A stretch of 64,000 bases of DNA from the NCBI GenBank assembly GCA_039105265.1, contig JAPFFF010000004.1, forward strand, positions 4,030,001-4,094,000, given 5' to 3'. The stretch comes from Tritrichomonas musculus (taxonomy: Eukaryota > Parabasalia > Tritrichomonadida > Tritrichomonadidae). The notes below the pieces were generated by a model. That model was not told where the DNA came from, ran no database searches, and worked only from the letters and a program-made list of their open reading frames with translations. The position numbers and the translations under genes are program-made. This document shows, piece by piece, positions 1 to 11,384 of this stretch. Position 1 is the first letter of the stretch. Each line of letters starts with the position of its first letter.

Positions 1-2145
1 TGGATACTCTTTTTCAGCAACAGAAATTGCTTGTGATGAAGTTGCTTCAGCATCTGCATTTTCTTCGATATCTTCTTCGAAATCTTCTTCTTCAACGGTG
101 CCATTACTTGCATTTTCGTTATTAACAATATCGTCAATAATATTATTTACAATTGAGTACTCAGTATTATTTGATTTTTCTGAGTCATATGAATAAACTG
201 AGTTATTTGTATATGAATTTGCTTCACTTTCGTGAAAAGGAACTTCTGGCATTGAAAAAGTTTCAATATAAAGCTGAGGCTTCTTCTTTTCCTTCTTTTC
301 TTTCTTTTCTTTCTTATCAATTGGAATAACAACTGATGATTCATCATCATCAAAAGCTTGTTTTTGAACCTTAAGCAAATTATCAAGAGTATTGGAAACT
401 GGTTTTATATTTCGTTTTTGAATATTTGCTTCATTATCAATGAAATCAGCCATTGATGTTGCCGATGCGCCGTCATCATTCTCATTTTCATTCTCACTTT
501 CTTCTGAGCTATTACTATTTTCTTTTAATTGTGGTTTATTAACTTCTGGGAAAACGTTGTTTTCAATATAGCTTGATGCGTCATTTGAATTTCTATCTTG
601 CATATCTTCAATAAAAGAAAGTGAAGATCCTGATGTTGCTCCTGTTTGACTGACATTAATTGGAGAAAAATCTTTACTGGTAAATTTGCCAGGAGATGGC
701 CTGTATGATTTTGGTAATGGCTCTGGTTGAAGTTGTTGATTAATTTGTTCTTGTTGCATTTGTTGTTGAAATTGTTGTTCTTGGAGTTGTTGTTGAATTT
801 TTTGCTGATGGATTTCATTTTGAATCTTTTGTTGCTCAAGTTGCTGTTGGAGTTGTTGTTGTTGTAATTCTTGCTGTTGTATTTGTTGTAGTAACTTTTG
901 TTGCTGTTCGTATTGTTGCTGTTGTTGAGATTGATTCAATTCTTGTAGTTGTTGCATAATTAATTGCATTTGTTGTTTGAGTTGTTCTTGAATTTGTGGA
1001 TCAATTGAATTCTTCTTCTTTTGTTTTTTATTTGATTTGCATCCTTTCTTTCCTTTTTTAGAAAGATTGCTCTTCTTTCCTTTCCCTTTCTTTCCCTCCG
1101 TGATATTTTCTTCTTCTTTTGGTTCTTGGTTTGGAATTTCATTTTCTTCGATTTCTTCATATTCATATTCGTATTCATATTCTTTGTCATCTTGATTTCC
1201 ATTAGGTATATTATTTATATTTTGAATATCACGATTTTGATAATTATTGAAAATTGGCTGCTCATTGATTTCTTCTTCTTCATTTAGTAATTGATTAGTT
1301 CCATTTGATGATGATATTTTTTGATAGTCTTCACCATCTGGAAGTAATACGGCTGTTGCTGTTATTTGAGTAGGTTTTGGTGATGGTGGCTCAATTTCAA
1401 GTGTTACTTGTTCGTCAGAGTTTTCTGGATTTTTAAGATTCACATTTAAGGTGAGCATAATGTTTTGTGGTTTGGTTTTTGGTTTTCCAGTAGAATCATC
1501 ATCTGTGTTCTCATCTAATAAAACAATTGGTTGTTGAATTTTAGTAGTAATTTGATTATTTGGTGAAAGTAATGCATTTTTACTGTTGAGCAGAGGAGGT
1601 TTGTTAATTGGGGATATATCTTCTTCTAAATGTCCTTGTCTTTTTGAACTTTTATCTCGATTATTTTTGGCAACAGTGGCCCTTGATAAAATTTTATTAA
1701 AATGAGCTTTTGTTTCATCGTTTAATAAATGTGGAACCTTGGTCATCAAGGCTTGAACTAGTTTTGGATGATGATATTGATGTCTTTCTGTGCTCTTCAT
1801 GATTTGAACAAGCTCGTGTAACGGATTTGTTTTATCTTTCAATTTTGCAATATCAAGAAGCGTTGACGTTGAATCACGATTGATATTTTTTGAATATTCT
1901 GAATTAAAACTATTACAAGTCAAAACTAAACCATATTGGTTCAAAAAGCGAATGACAAGTTCTGCAGCAATTTTTCCGGCCTTTCCACGACATCCCATAC
2001 GATCTGGAAGAACTCTTGAATAATTACTCTCTTGAACTGCTTTTGTTACTAATGATAAATATTTAGCTTCGAGATGGTAAAGTGATCCTGAATCAAGAAA
2101 TTCTTGCGCTATTTGATTTGTCGGAGATTCGAAGTTCTTTTGCAT
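1..2145 (-). CDS. Gln-rich protein with N-terminal LisH-like motif, partial
   Basis: The minus strand is open for 715 codons from an ATG at 2145 to the window edge, so the C-terminus is missing. Residues about 57-85 fit the LisH pattern (hydrophobic helix, then YGLVLTCNSFNSEYS), a dimerisation motif found near the N-terminus of FOP/OFD1-type centrosomal and many scaffold proteins. The rest is low complexity: a basic Lys/Gly stretch near residues 345-380, a Gln-rich predicted coiled coil near 380-485, and Ser/Asn/Glu-rich disordered sequence to the edge. The CAA-rich Gln tract creates spurious open frames in the other phases. Function is unknown; a LisH scaffold is an inference from the motif alone. 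It may be a cytoskeletal or basal-body protein, but nothing in the sequence proves that. Confidence 0.75.
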   Translation of the reverse strand, partial: MQKNFESPTNQIAQEFLDSGSLYHLEAKYLSLVTKAVQESNYSRVLPDRMGCRGKAGKIAAELVIRFLNQYGLVLTCNSFNSEYSKNINRDSTSTLLDIAKLKDKTNPLHELVQIMKSTERHQYHHPKLVQALMTKVPHLLNDETKAHFNKILSRATVAKNNRDKSSKRQGHLEEDISPINKPPLLNSKNALLSPNNQITTKIQQPIVLLDENTDDDSTGKPKTKPQNIMLTLNVNLKNPENSDEQVTLEIEPPSPKPTQITATAVLLPDGEDYQKISSSNGTNQLLNEEEEINEQPIFNNYQNRDIQNINNIPNGNQDDKEYEYEYEYEEIEENEIPNQEPKEEENITEGKKGKGKKSNLSKKGKKGCKSNKKQKKKNSIDPQIQEQLKQQMQLIMQQLQELNQSQQQQQYEQQQKLLQQIQQQELQQQQLQQQLEQQKIQNEIHQQKIQQQLQEQQFQQQMQQEQINQQLQPEPLPKSYRPSPGKFTSKDFSPINVSQTGATSGSSLSFIEDMQDRNSNDASSYIENNVFPEVNKPQLKENSNSSEESENENENDDGASATSMADFIDNEANIQKRNIKPVSNTLDNLLKVQKQAFDDDESSVVIPIDKKEKKEKKEKKKPQLYIETFSMPEVPFHESEANSYTNNSVYSYDSEKSNNTEYSIVNNIIDDIVNNENASNGTVEEEDFEEDIEENADAEATSSQAISVAEKEYP

Positions 2146-2531
2146 GATTTTTTAATTGATAGCTAACGTTTCTTTCTTCGAACTTTTTCTAAAGGTTTTT
2201 GAAATGATGAAGTAAAATAAACGTATGATTTACATTCACCAGAAATGGTTATATTTTTAATTAACAAATATTCATTCTTCAAGATAAATATTATTAATTA
2301 TTATAACATATTATTTACTTGTCTTTAGATCATTTTAAACATACTATTTCATTTTGATTTTGTCCCCGCCAAATTTTCTGATTTCACAAGTCCGTTTATT
2401 TTGAATAATAAAGACCGTTTATTCAGAATTTTAGAAAAATGGGTGAGAAAATAATTTTTTGATAATATGAATTTAGGTTTTATTAACAGTAATTAAATAG
2501 ATTTTTTCCTCAAAGCTATGAGTTAAATGTT
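2146..2531. other. Intergenic spacer between two minus-strand host genes
   Basis: This AT-rich spacer holds the presumed promoter of the LisH-like gene and the 3' flank of the tail-anchored gene. I see no clear initiator matching TCAYW next to the ATG at 2145 and no other feature. Confidence 0.5.
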
Positions 2532-3701
2532 TTAATGCTTTTTAAAGATTTTCTTTAATGCATACAAGCCAACTGCTGAAACAGATGCAACAACGCCTCC
2601 TGCAATTGCCCAATCAACAATAGACGTGTTTTCTTGGTTAGAATTGTCGTTATCAGTTTGAATAAGTGTTCCATCATCATTCATTTCAACTGGAAGTTCA
2701 CCTTGATAATCCGCCGCATTTTCTTCTTCAAGTGAAGCTAGCTGGTTTTCATCTATTATTTTTTTCTCTTTAGCAATTTGAAGAGCCTCTGGATCACCGA
2801 AATGAAGTGCTGAAATTAAAATAAGGAATTTTCCTTTTTCTTCATCTTTTGTAACACCTCCTTCTTCGTCACCATCCAAATATAAAACTCCAAGTGATAA
2901 AAATGCATCGCTGAATCCTTCTTGAACTAGCCTGCTTAATATGTATTCAGCAAGTCGTACATCTTTTTCTATACCTAGCCCACTTAGTAGTTGCCTAGAA
3001 AGAACATGAGCACATAATAAATCTCCAAATAGGACCACTGCTTGAATGTTCCAAAAAACTGCTTGTTCGTATCGTTCGTTATCTAAAAGGAGCATTGCGT
3101 AAGCACGAATAGATGTAGCACATTTATGTTGAGCTGAATAAAATAAATATTGACGGAAAAAATCGAGTTGCTCAAGCTCAAGTGCAACGAGAGAAATGTA
3201 ATGGGCTGAAATGCAATCCGGTTCGCCACCTTTGATTAAAGTAGGCCAGTGAAATTCAGTTTCAAAAGTGATTTGAACCATTTCACTATCATCTTCGCCA
3301 ATTGAAGTTATATCAATATTGGAAACAGGTCCCCACCAGAGTCCTTGAAGAACTGGTGAATCAATTTTCTTTTCATTGCATGTAATTTTATCTTTTTGTG
3401 TAATTAAGGTGATGCTAATGAAATTGTCATCTTGTGACCAAGAAACGTCATGGCTGCGTATTTCATTTTGATTTAATGAATCTGGTCCATATGTTTGTTT
3501 GACATCTTGAAGATGTTGATCAATAAATTCGAGCCATTTATCTTCTTGAAATGGTTCGCCTCGGATCTTTGGTCTTAATTTTTCTGCAATTTCATTAAGT
3601 GTGCCAGTTAAATTTTCATATTTATTTTGTGGGGTTAGATTTGGAATTCCTTCATACATTATTTTTTGATGGTCAAATTCAAAAAAATTGAATGGGCACA
3701 T
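2532..3701 (-). CDS. Tail-anchored protein with CS-like region and Sel1-like repeats
   Basis: This 389-residue protein has three visible parts. Residues about 80-170 contain a beta-rich segment with a VSWSQDD start, as in CS/p23/NudC-type chaperone domains. Residues about 180-315 are helical with Sel1/TPR-like repeats (A..LG.LYLDG spacing). The C-terminus has one hydrophobic segment (about 362-382) followed by KKIFKKH, the signature of a tail-anchored membrane protein. The basic tail would suit a mitochondrion-related organelle (the hydrogenosome) or the ER. A second in-frame ATG at 3659 removes 14 residues and could be the true start. It is probably a chaperone or adaptor on an organelle surface; the exact role is not recognised. 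Same strand as both neighbours. Confidence 0.7.
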   Translation of the reverse strand: MCPFNFFEFDHQKIMYEGIPNLTPQNKYENLTGTLNEIAEKLRPKIRGEPFQEDKWLEFIDQHLQDVKQTYGPDSLNQNEIRSHDVSWSQDDNFISITLITQKDKITCNEKKIDSPVLQGLWWGPVSNIDITSIGEDDSEMVQITFETEFHWPTLIKGGEPDCISAHYISLVALELEQLDFFRQYLFYSAQHKCATSIRAYAMLLLDNERYEQAVFWNIQAVVLFGDLLCAHVLSRQLLSGLGIEKDVRLAEYILSRLVQEGFSDAFLSLGVLYLDGDEEGGVTKDEEKGKFLILISALHFGDPEALQIAKEKKIIDENQLASLEEENAADYQGELPVEMNDDGTLIQTDNDNSNQENTSIVDWAIAGGVVASVSAVGLYALKKIFKKH

Positions 3702-3863
3702 TCAATTTTGTGGCCTTAATATAAAGATCCGAGGCGATGAATTTCTTATATCTTGCTCACATTCATTTATTCATTTTACTTATTTATTTGATTTTAAAAT
3801 CAAATAATAAAAAAAATATAAAAAAAGAGAAAGAAATATATATCAAAAAAACGGATTATTTAA

Positions 3864-5357
3864 TTAGGATTGGTTAGCATTTTGTTTTTGTTGATCTGTT
3901 GCCTTTCCACGGATTGGGCAGAACTTATCAACTTGATCTTCAATTTCTTGAATGAATTGTTCTGCACCTTGGACAGCATCTTCCTTTAAGCCCCAAAGTC
4001 CTGGTTCTTGTGTGAATAATTCGAACCTGTTATCAGTCTTTCTGATGAATTTATCGTATCTAAGTCTGTCTCTTACAATCTTAGCTGCTAATTTAGCCTT
4101 AAGATCATAAAGGTTGTTGTTTGTGCCATTAAGCATGTTAACAAGATCATCTGCAGACTTCTTCAATTCCTTCAAACGCTTCTGTTGTCCATCGATGACT
4201 TCTTTGGCATCTGTTTCGAGTTTCCTGACGCGTGCAGTATCTTCTTGTTTGGATTTCTGAACGGTTCCGTCCATTTCTTCTCTGAGTTGGTCCATTTGTT
4301 GTGCAACTTCTTGTGCAACTTGTTCGGATGCTCCCTTGGATTCGGCATTTCTCTTTTCAATGAGTTCATCAATTGTAGTTAATTTAGTTGTAAGTTCGCC
4401 GAATGTCTTTTCGTGTTGTTGTCCTGCAGCTTCAACTGTTGTACGTTGTGCTTTGGCATTTTCTTCGAGCTCTTCAAGTGACTTAGCCATCTCATCGAGT
4501 TGTTCTTGTAATTGGTTTAATTCTCCTTCTTGCTTAGATTTGATTCTTCTGAAGGTTTCATCTTGATCATCCTTAACGTTATCACGGATATCATTAAGTT
4601 TGTTTTCAAGTTCTGTTTTAGCAGCGTTCAAATCCTTTTCTGCCTTATTTCTAGCAGAGCTCAAAGCTTGGATAAGGAAGTATCCAATGTTTAATTCGTG
4701 GACATCTTTGTTTTGGAAGATGATATCTCTTTGTTCCTTTGGCATATGGTCAAAGTCAAGTAAGAGAACTAATGGAACAGCTGATGTTGGTTTAGTTTCG
4801 AAGAGATGGAGGGTGAATGTAGTTAATTTATCCATGCAAACTTGATCTGGATCAGCTTGATTAACAACCCTGAAGATAACTTCTGGTGGAAGTTCAGCAA
4901 GTCTTGGGTCTTCTAAGGCATGGTTGATATAAACTGAAACATTTTCGACATCCTTTGGATCATCAACGTTGTTCTTAAGGTGATCAAGTAAGATTCCAAG
5001 GAAGTCAACTTCTGGTGGTGGTTGAAGGCCTTTCTTATCAATGTATTCGTTGACAAATTTTAAGAGGGAGTTAACTTCCCAATCTTCAGAGAGCTTCTTT
5101 AATTCATATGCGTTTTGAGATGTAACCTTGAATGGTCTCAATGTGCAAGCAAGATAGAAAGCTTCAAATGTATCTGGTCTGATTTGTTGCTGGATGGTTT
5201 CCTCGGTGATTCCATCAGCAATTAACCTTTGACATTTCTTTGACATCTTCATAAAAATATCATTTTCAAAAGTATATGAGCATGTACCTCTTTTGAGGGT
5301 AAAACTTTCGAATTCAGGAAGAGATGTTGTTGGTGTTTGGGGTGGTGTGAGAGCCAT
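3864..5357 (-). CDS. BTB-like domain protein with long coiled coil
   Basis: This 497-residue protein begins with a short Pro/Thr-rich leader. Residues about 15-115 follow the divergent BTB-like pattern common in trichomonad proteins (AFYLACTLRPFKVTSQNAYEL, then LSEDWEVNSLLKFVNEYI). A helical BACK-like region follows to about residue 240, then a coiled coil rich in Glu, Lys and Gln to about 420. The last 75 residues are mixed. Codon use is more regular and GC-richer than in neighbouring genes, as expected of a well-expressed gene. Family knowledge suggests a structural or adaptor role; no enzyme motif is visible. A matching initiator lies 22 nt upstream. Confidence 0.75.
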   Translation of the reverse strand: MALTPPQTPTTSLPEFESFTLKRGTCSYTFENDIFMKMSKKCQRLIADGITEETIQQQIRPDTFEAFYLACTLRPFKVTSQNAYELKKLSEDWEVNSLLKFVNEYIDKKGLQPPPEVDFLGILLDHLKNNVDDPKDVENVSVYINHALEDPRLAELPPEVIFRVVNQADPDQVCMDKLTTFTLHLFETKPTSAVPLVLLLDFDHMPKEQRDIIFQNKDVHELNIGYFLIQALSSARNKAEKDLNAAKTELENKLNDIRDNVKDDQDETFRRIKSKQEGELNQLQEQLDEMAKSLEELEENAKAQRTTVEAAGQQHEKTFGELTTKLTTIDELIEKRNAESKGASEQVAQEVAQQMDQLREEMDGTVQKSKQEDTARVRKLETDAKEVIDGQQKRLKELKKSADDLVNMLNGTNNNLYDLKAKLAAKIVRDRLRYDKFIRKTDNRFELFTQEPGLWGLKEDAVQGAEQFIQEIEDQVDKFCPIRGKATDQQKQNANQS

Positions 5358-5374
5358 TTGTTAAATTAATAATA

Positions 5375-5381
5375 AATATGA
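5375..5381 (-). promoter_or_regulatory. Trichomonad initiator (Inr) element
   Basis: On the minus strand this reads TCATATT, a match to the TCA(+1)YW initiator known in trichomonads. The A would lie 22 nt upstream of the ATG at 5357, the usual distance. Confidence 0.5.
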
Positions 5382-7471
5382 GGAACCGTTAAAAGTAACG
5401 GCTCAGAAAGTGTGGTGAATTCTTAAGAGCACGGCCGTTAATTTTTTCGACCTATTTTTTTGACCATAATTTTTCGTAATCGCCTCAATTTTTTTTAGAA
5501 GTATCCGTTTGTTTCTAAAAAAGAAAAATTCAATTCATTCTTTTTCAATTTTCAACAATTTGTTTATATTTTTATATTTCCAAAGATATTAATCCCTAAT
5601 ACTTGTAATCTTTACTTCAAAAAAAATTTCATGAATTTATTGATTAAATTTTGCAAAATTAATGATTTTATTGTTATGAATTTCTATATTTTGTATGAGC
5701 GATGAAGTGATTTTAACGTATTAAATTTTTTAAAATACAAGTTTTTCTTTAAAAAAAATTGATTTTCATATTATTTTATTTAAAATAAATTGAATCAATG
5801 ATGCTGATTCTAGATATTAAATAATTAATCATTTATTTGATAAATAATTTTCAAATCATTTTTATACTTGATAATACTTATTTATTCTAAAGGTTAAGAA
5901 ATTAATATTATAGCTTTTTTCAATGATTTTATTAATAATATATTATAATATTAAAGTATTTTCAATTATTTCAGAATTAAATCAAATATCAGAACAAAAC
6001 AATTTCTAACAAATATGGCATCATTTCTATATTCGAATAACATTTTGAATTTTCTAATTATCTATTTAAAAATTGAAGTTTAACGAAAAAAATTATATTG
6101 TTCAACAATTATTTTATATTAAAAAGCGATATATTGATTAATCAAAATCATAATAAAAAAAAATATAAATAGAGGAAGTAAAAAAAGATTTTTTCTGTAA
6201 AATATAAAAAACAGTTTAGATTAAATTCAAAAAATCAATACGTTAAGTTTACGTTAAGTGAAGTTAAGTCGTTTTTTTTTTTTTACCTATAGAAAATTAA
6301 ATATAAACGGACGAGGTTATTGATTGACTTTCAAATTTATATATTAAGATCCAAATTTACCTTTTTAATTCCCAATTTGGAAAAATGCATTAATATCAAA
6401 ATCTTTTGATCCAAAAACGAAGAAAATATAAATAAAATTTCCCAATTTTTCAATAAATGACGTTTATTTTTGTTTATTAGAATGAACGTCCTTTATGAAA
6501 TCCTGCTGTTTAAATAGAAAATAGTTTATTAGCTTTAAAAAAATTATAATTTACACATTATGGTATTGCTATTTATGATTTATTTGATTTCAAGTAATTC
6601 AAATTCAATCGAGATCAAAAAATAATAATTAAATAACTACAATTTTGTGCATGTCCATTGTTTTATTGAGAACAATAATGCATTGTTAAACATCACCAGG
6701 CTTTATAAAACAAAATAAATTGGAATAATATAAAATTTGAAATTTCAATATTTTATTTCTACTTTTTAATACTGTTTAATAATGATCATATATTTAATGA
6801 ATAAATGTATGAAATATGTTTATTATCAAAATAAAAAATTTCTTTTTTAGCATTTTTAGGCCAAATATTCAGCTATTAAAATATAACTCAAAAACAAAAT
6901 TTCCTTTATTTTTTAAACATATATTTCTTACAATAGCTTATGATGCATAAGATTCAAAATAATATATCTTTCTCAAATTATTATATATTTACATTTTCAA
7001 AACAGCAATTTTTTGTTTGATAATTGGTCCTATTTCAAAAATATCATTATTAATGATATAATAAATTTTATAAAAATAAAAATTAACGTTGGTTTGAAAA
7101 ATGAATATTGAGAGATTAATTTTAGGTTTCTTTTTGGCTCTTTTGTTCGTCTAATAATGTTTGAGAATTCATAAATAGTAATAATGCATGACCAGATATT
7201 TTTTCTTTGATAATTAGTTTATGAATATTCTTGATGTAATTGAATCATCTTAACAAAAAAGCTAACAAAAAGTTAACAAAAAATTTTCTCCTAATTAATC
7301 AGAGGATAGGGGGTCAGCCGTTTAAAAATTGTCAAAAAAATAAATCAATAAAAAGATTTTAAAAATAATATAGATTATAAAAATATTATTTTTCTGTAAG
7401 CATGTCAACTAGGTAAATATTTATTGCCAATGAATCCATTATTTTGGTAATGCTTTTTGACTAATTATGAA
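5382..7471. other. AT-rich intergenic region
   Basis: About 2.1 kb of strongly AT-rich DNA with many A and T runs. I see no gene, RNA or transposon ends. A small cluster of GTTAAG repeats lies near 6240-6270. Confidence 0.6.
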
Positions 7472-7734
7472 CAGGGATACCATACAGGCACGGGCACGAG
7501 TACGTTACCCGAAAAAACTAAAATTTCGGGCAGAAAAGGGCAAATGCGGGCATCCACTTTTGCCCGAAATTTTCTATCGTTGCCCGAAATTGCCCTAAAA
7601 AAAGGAAAAATTGAATAGACTGCCCGGGCAATTCTTGTTTTTGCCCGAAACAATAGTTCGAATTTCTCAACATACTTTTTTTTTTTTCTCTATTTTTTTT
7701 TTTTTTTTTTTTTTCAATAATATACATTTTTGCA

Positions 7735-7811
7735 TTTTTAGTAATCCTTTATTCACTTATTATTGAAAAAAAAAACATTATTTTTAGTAATCCTTTATTC
7801 ACTTATTATTG
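7735..7811. repeat. Direct repeat of 31 bp
   Basis: Positions 7735-7765 and 7781-7811 are identical (both start TTTTTAGTAATCC and end CACTTATTATTG). The second copy overlaps the start of the hAT transposase fragment. It looks like a local tandem duplication. Confidence 0.85.
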
Positions 7812-8549
7812 GAAATTGGAGTTCAAATTCAAAAAAGCTTCCCAACTTTTTCATTAAATCCTTCTGACGTATTTAAAATGGCAAATGCTAATAATCTTAG
7901 AGACTATATTATGATTGCTGCAAAAGAAATCAAAGAAAGTTCTATTAGTTTATTTAAAGAAAAATATATTAATTTAGAAATTGATTCAGGAACGGTTAGC
8001 AAACTCAATATTGTTCACTTTGTTATTTCAGTAACTGAAGATGATACAATAAAACCGTATTTATATAGATTAGTAAGAAATACCAACTTTGATTATACAG
8101 ATTATTATATTTATACTGAAGAAATTGTAAATCAACTACTAGATTATAATATGAATGTAAGTTCTATAATAATTGACAACTTAAGAGCTCAAACAAAAGG
8201 TATTGAGTATTTCAGGCAAATTTCAGAAGATCCTCGTGTAAAAGGAATTCAAATTGTTCATTGTTTTTGTCATCTTATGAGTTTAACATTTACAACAACG
8301 CTCAAATTAAATGCACATTTACAAAAACTTGTTAATGATGTAAAAAACATTATAACAATATTAAGAAAAGCAGACTCTGTTGTTTTCATAGGGAAAAAAT
8401 GTCCAATAATTGTCGAAACTAGATGGATCTATATTTATGATGTCCTTTAATTCATTTTGGATAATAAAAATGATGTATTAACCTTACTTTCAATTGAAAA
8501 ATATCAAGTCGAAATGGATGAATTGGAACAATTATTTAAACAGAGTAGA
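7809..8549 (+). pseudogene. hAT transposase fragment, catalytic region
   Basis: An open frame to 8450 gives 213 residues, interrupted by one stop (TAA at 8448), after which the same frame continues with transposase-like sequence to 8549. Visible features are IIDNLRAQTKG, the hAT-typical HCFCHLMSL motif and ETRW, as in the RNase H-like fold of hAT transposases. The N-terminal BED zinc finger is missing, and a better ATG than the first (unusual) start codon lies at 7878. It is a broken transposase, part of the same element as the fragment at 10408. Confidence 0.6.
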
Positions 8550-10407
8550 TAAAAAAATGAAATAAAAATATTTCAGAATTTTAAAATGGATAAATTTAAA
8601 GTTCAGTAAGAAACTAACATATTGAAATGATCAAAATAAATAAATTAGTACCTCACGACTGGGAAATGATGTGAAAAGTTATAAAATAAAACTTTCATAA
8701 TTCGATGAATAAAGATATTATGAAATTTTAACTTAAATAATTTATTATATTTTTTGATGGTATAATATTATATTATATTTAAATTGATATGTAGTAAGAT
8801 AAGTTTAGATATTATAAGAAAAATAGTAATTTCGTTCATTTCACTTTAGAGAGAAAAATATCGTACAAAACGCCCGGTGTTGAGATATTTTAAACATAAC
8901 ATTGTTATTTGATATTACTAATATGCGTATATATTAAAATGAAATTTTATCTATATTGGCCAAGAAATCTATCAAATAAAATTTTAAGTATGTTTGAAAT
9001 TTTTTGAAAAAAGTGAAAAATATAATCATACTTAAAAGATCCATACAAACTAATATGACAAAAGAATATTTTAGATCATTAATTGTTTTCATACTCATTT
9101 AATTTACAAAAAAACAGTTGACTAATTAAGATTTATTCTTTTTAATACAAAAAAACCATATTTGCCAATAAAAGTTAAAAAGGTACAGATGCATCAAAAG
9201 ATTAATAAATATTTCTAAAATATCATATTAATATGCAAATATAGATATATTACAAATATCACAAATTTGTATATTCATGAAGAAAAAATAATATCAAAAT
9301 AAAACTATTCAAAAAAAATTAAAAAAAAAGTTGATTTTAGAAATATATGAAAATTGTGCTGAAAATTTTTTCGTTTTACATTATTAATATAATAATAAAA
9401 TTTATTTTCTGTTTTAAAATACTATTTATAAATAAATCTCCTCGCTCAATTTTATTATATTTAAGAATTTATATTTGAATGCATTTAAAAAGCATATAAA
9501 ATCTATTCAAAATATTATTTTTGAAAGATGTTTTCAAAATTTCTATGAATAACATGTGTAAAATATTTCAGCATTATTTTAATTAATTAAAATCTTAAAA
9601 AACATAAAAATATGTCACTGACTTAAAATAAAAAGTGCTTATTCATATAATCAAAAGAAGTTAACTTATAAATGAATTTTTTAATATTTAAAATTGATAC
9701 CAAAATCCCAAATGGAAAATATATTCATAAAAAATCATTAATTTTATATATACATAGATATATATTGGAAAAAACTACAAAATAAGGCGACTAGGTTGCA
9801 AATCTCATTTCATTTAATATGTTAGTTTTTATAATAGGAATTATAATTATATTTTTTCATTTTTCTTCCTTAAAAAGCAAAAACCAAAGAATTTATGAAA
9901 AATAATTTTGTTTATGCTTCCGAAATGAAATTGATGTCATATTTATTGAATTTTGAAAACTTTTTAATCGTTTTTTCATATTGAAAAAAAAATAAATCAT
10001 CCTTTTTCTAAGAAAAAAAAAATGTATAAATCTTAAAATTTTAACATAAATATGTTTACACAATGTTAAAGATAATATGTTAAAATAAAAGGACCGGGCG
10101 AAATAGAAAAAAAGTTATAAGCCATTTATTTCATAAAATCCAAAAAAAAATAATATTTTCTATTTTTTTTGTGAAATGTTCCTGATTTAATTTAAAATAT
10201 CAAGTGAAAAATAATAATCATATGATATTATGAATGATTGTGCTTATTAGAAATAAAATTTCATAGGTTTTAATGAAATCACATATTATAATGATTACAT
10301 TATAACTTTCTTTTGAGCGAGCCAAAATTGACAAAAAACTAAATTTCTGTTAGTTATCAATTAATTAATCTATAGACAAAAAACTATTAAAAAACTTTGT
10401 TGAAAAA
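8550..10407. other. AT-rich non-coding stretch within the hAT remnant
   Basis: No coding signal is visible. Short inverted ends CGCCCGGT (8871-8878) and ACCGGGCG (10093-10100) could mark a 1.23-kb TIR element inserted into the hAT copy, but eight bases are weak evidence and no target duplication is clear. Confidence 0.3.
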
Positions 10408-10851
10408 ATGGAATCAAACAGTTCAATTTGCTGCGTTGCAAGATATATTAATGATATGGTTGTTTATAATCGACATGAAGATTTTCATTTAATCACAGAC
10501 ATTTTTCATGAATTATACTCTGTTTTAATTGCTTGTATAAAAAGTAATAATTTTGATCTTGTTTTAACAGCATATTTTCTTTCAGCTGGAGGAAGAGCAC
10601 ATTTCCGTATGAAAAACGTAAGTTCTGCATCACAGTACAATCCAAATGAAAAGATCTTTGAATATTCTTATTTAATGAGTGAAAAGGTTATATTAGAAAA
10701 AGAAAAACTAGACAACAATTCTAATATTCGACAGTTTTTAGATGATAGCATGCAAAATATAGACTCAGAAAATCAAAATGCAAATATTCTTGAATCAGAT
10801 AATAATGAAAGTAATGAAGAAGTGGTAATGTTAAGGGTGGCTCCGAGCTAA
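10408..10851 (+). pseudogene. hAT transposase fragment, C-terminal half
   Basis: A 147-residue open frame includes NSSICCVARYINDMVVYN and LVLTAYFLSAGGRAHFR, resembling the region after the catalytic domain in hAT transposases. It is followed by Asn/Glu-rich sequence. The last residues come from the foreign GC-richer DNA that begins near 10829, so the natural C-terminus (the hAT dimerisation region) is lost. Assigned by pattern only. Confidence 0.45.
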
Positions 10852-10882
10852 AGCTCTCCGCTACACGCTTCGCTCCTTAACA
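10829..10882. repeat. Terminal hairpin at left edge of outer element
   Basis: TGTTAAGG (10829-10836) pairs with CCTTAACA (10875-10882). The loop is GC-rich and contains a smaller palindrome, GAGCTAAAGCTC. The composition changes abruptly here from host-like to element-like. Confidence 0.5.
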
Positions 10883-11384
10883 GATATACCATATAGCTAT
10901 GGCACATTCTACTATATAAGGTCGTCCATTTGTGCCGTCCATAGCGTTATGTCCATATTATGATTTACATGAAAATAAGCTCAAATAAGCAATTATAGCT
11001 CTAAATTAACATGATGGAGTACATCCAATGAACTATCCTGGCATCCAATAGATCAATAATTATGTTAATAATGATATTAATTGAAACAGTCCGCTTATAA
11101 ATATAGATGATTTAATATGTTATAGCTACCAAAACATATAACATTAGATGTAAATGATTTCTAGATTGAATTAAATGGAAACAATCCGGCTAATAAAACA
11201 TATAATAATACCAACTATCTCATTAAATGGAAACAATCCGGCTATCGATTAAATGGAAATGATCTCTAGATTGAATTAAATGGGAACAATCCGGCTATCG
11301 ATTAAATGTAAATGATTTCTAGATTGAATTAAATGGAAACAAGTCCAGTTGTCCCAAAATATATATTTTTTAATTTTGTCCCAA
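10883..11384. other. Non-coding left arm of outer element with 53-bp tandem repeats
   Basis: About 3.2 copies of a 53-bp unit lie at about 11150-11345, each with ATTAAATGGAAACAATCCGG and a variant half-site (ATTAAATG.AAATGAT.TCTAGATTGA). Starts are near 11170, 11222, 11275 and 11328. The array ends about 40 bases before the helicase ATG, so it could be an origin or a promoter array. No gene is seen. Confidence 0.65.

Larger units (their letters stand above)
7472..10835 (+). mobile_element. Decayed hAT-family DNA transposon, left end and transposase fragments
   Basis: The sequence CAGGGATACC at 7472 looks like a hAT terminal repeat, followed by GC-richer subterminal repeats of TGCCCGAAA type (7500-7650, both orientations). 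Transposase fragments follow at 7809-8549 and 10408-10851, separated by AT-rich DNA that may include another insertion (8871-10100). I could not find a matching right end. The right-hand part of the copy appears to stop where the virus-like nest begins, near 10829. It is clearly inactive. Confidence 0.55.

Noticed and set aside
525-1202. Asn/Lys-rich open frames at the left edge
   Set aside because: They are alternate phases of the CAA-rich LisH-like gene.
4172-4845. Open frames within the BTB-like gene
   Set aside because: Shadows on both strands of a biased coiled-coil gene.
7465-7727. Two short minus-strand open frames
   Set aside because: They lie in the subterminal repeats of the hAT element and run through T-tracts.
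8871-10100. A definite transposon nested in the hAT remnant
   Set aside because: Only eight bases of inverted ends and no clear target duplication; mentioned with low confidence only.
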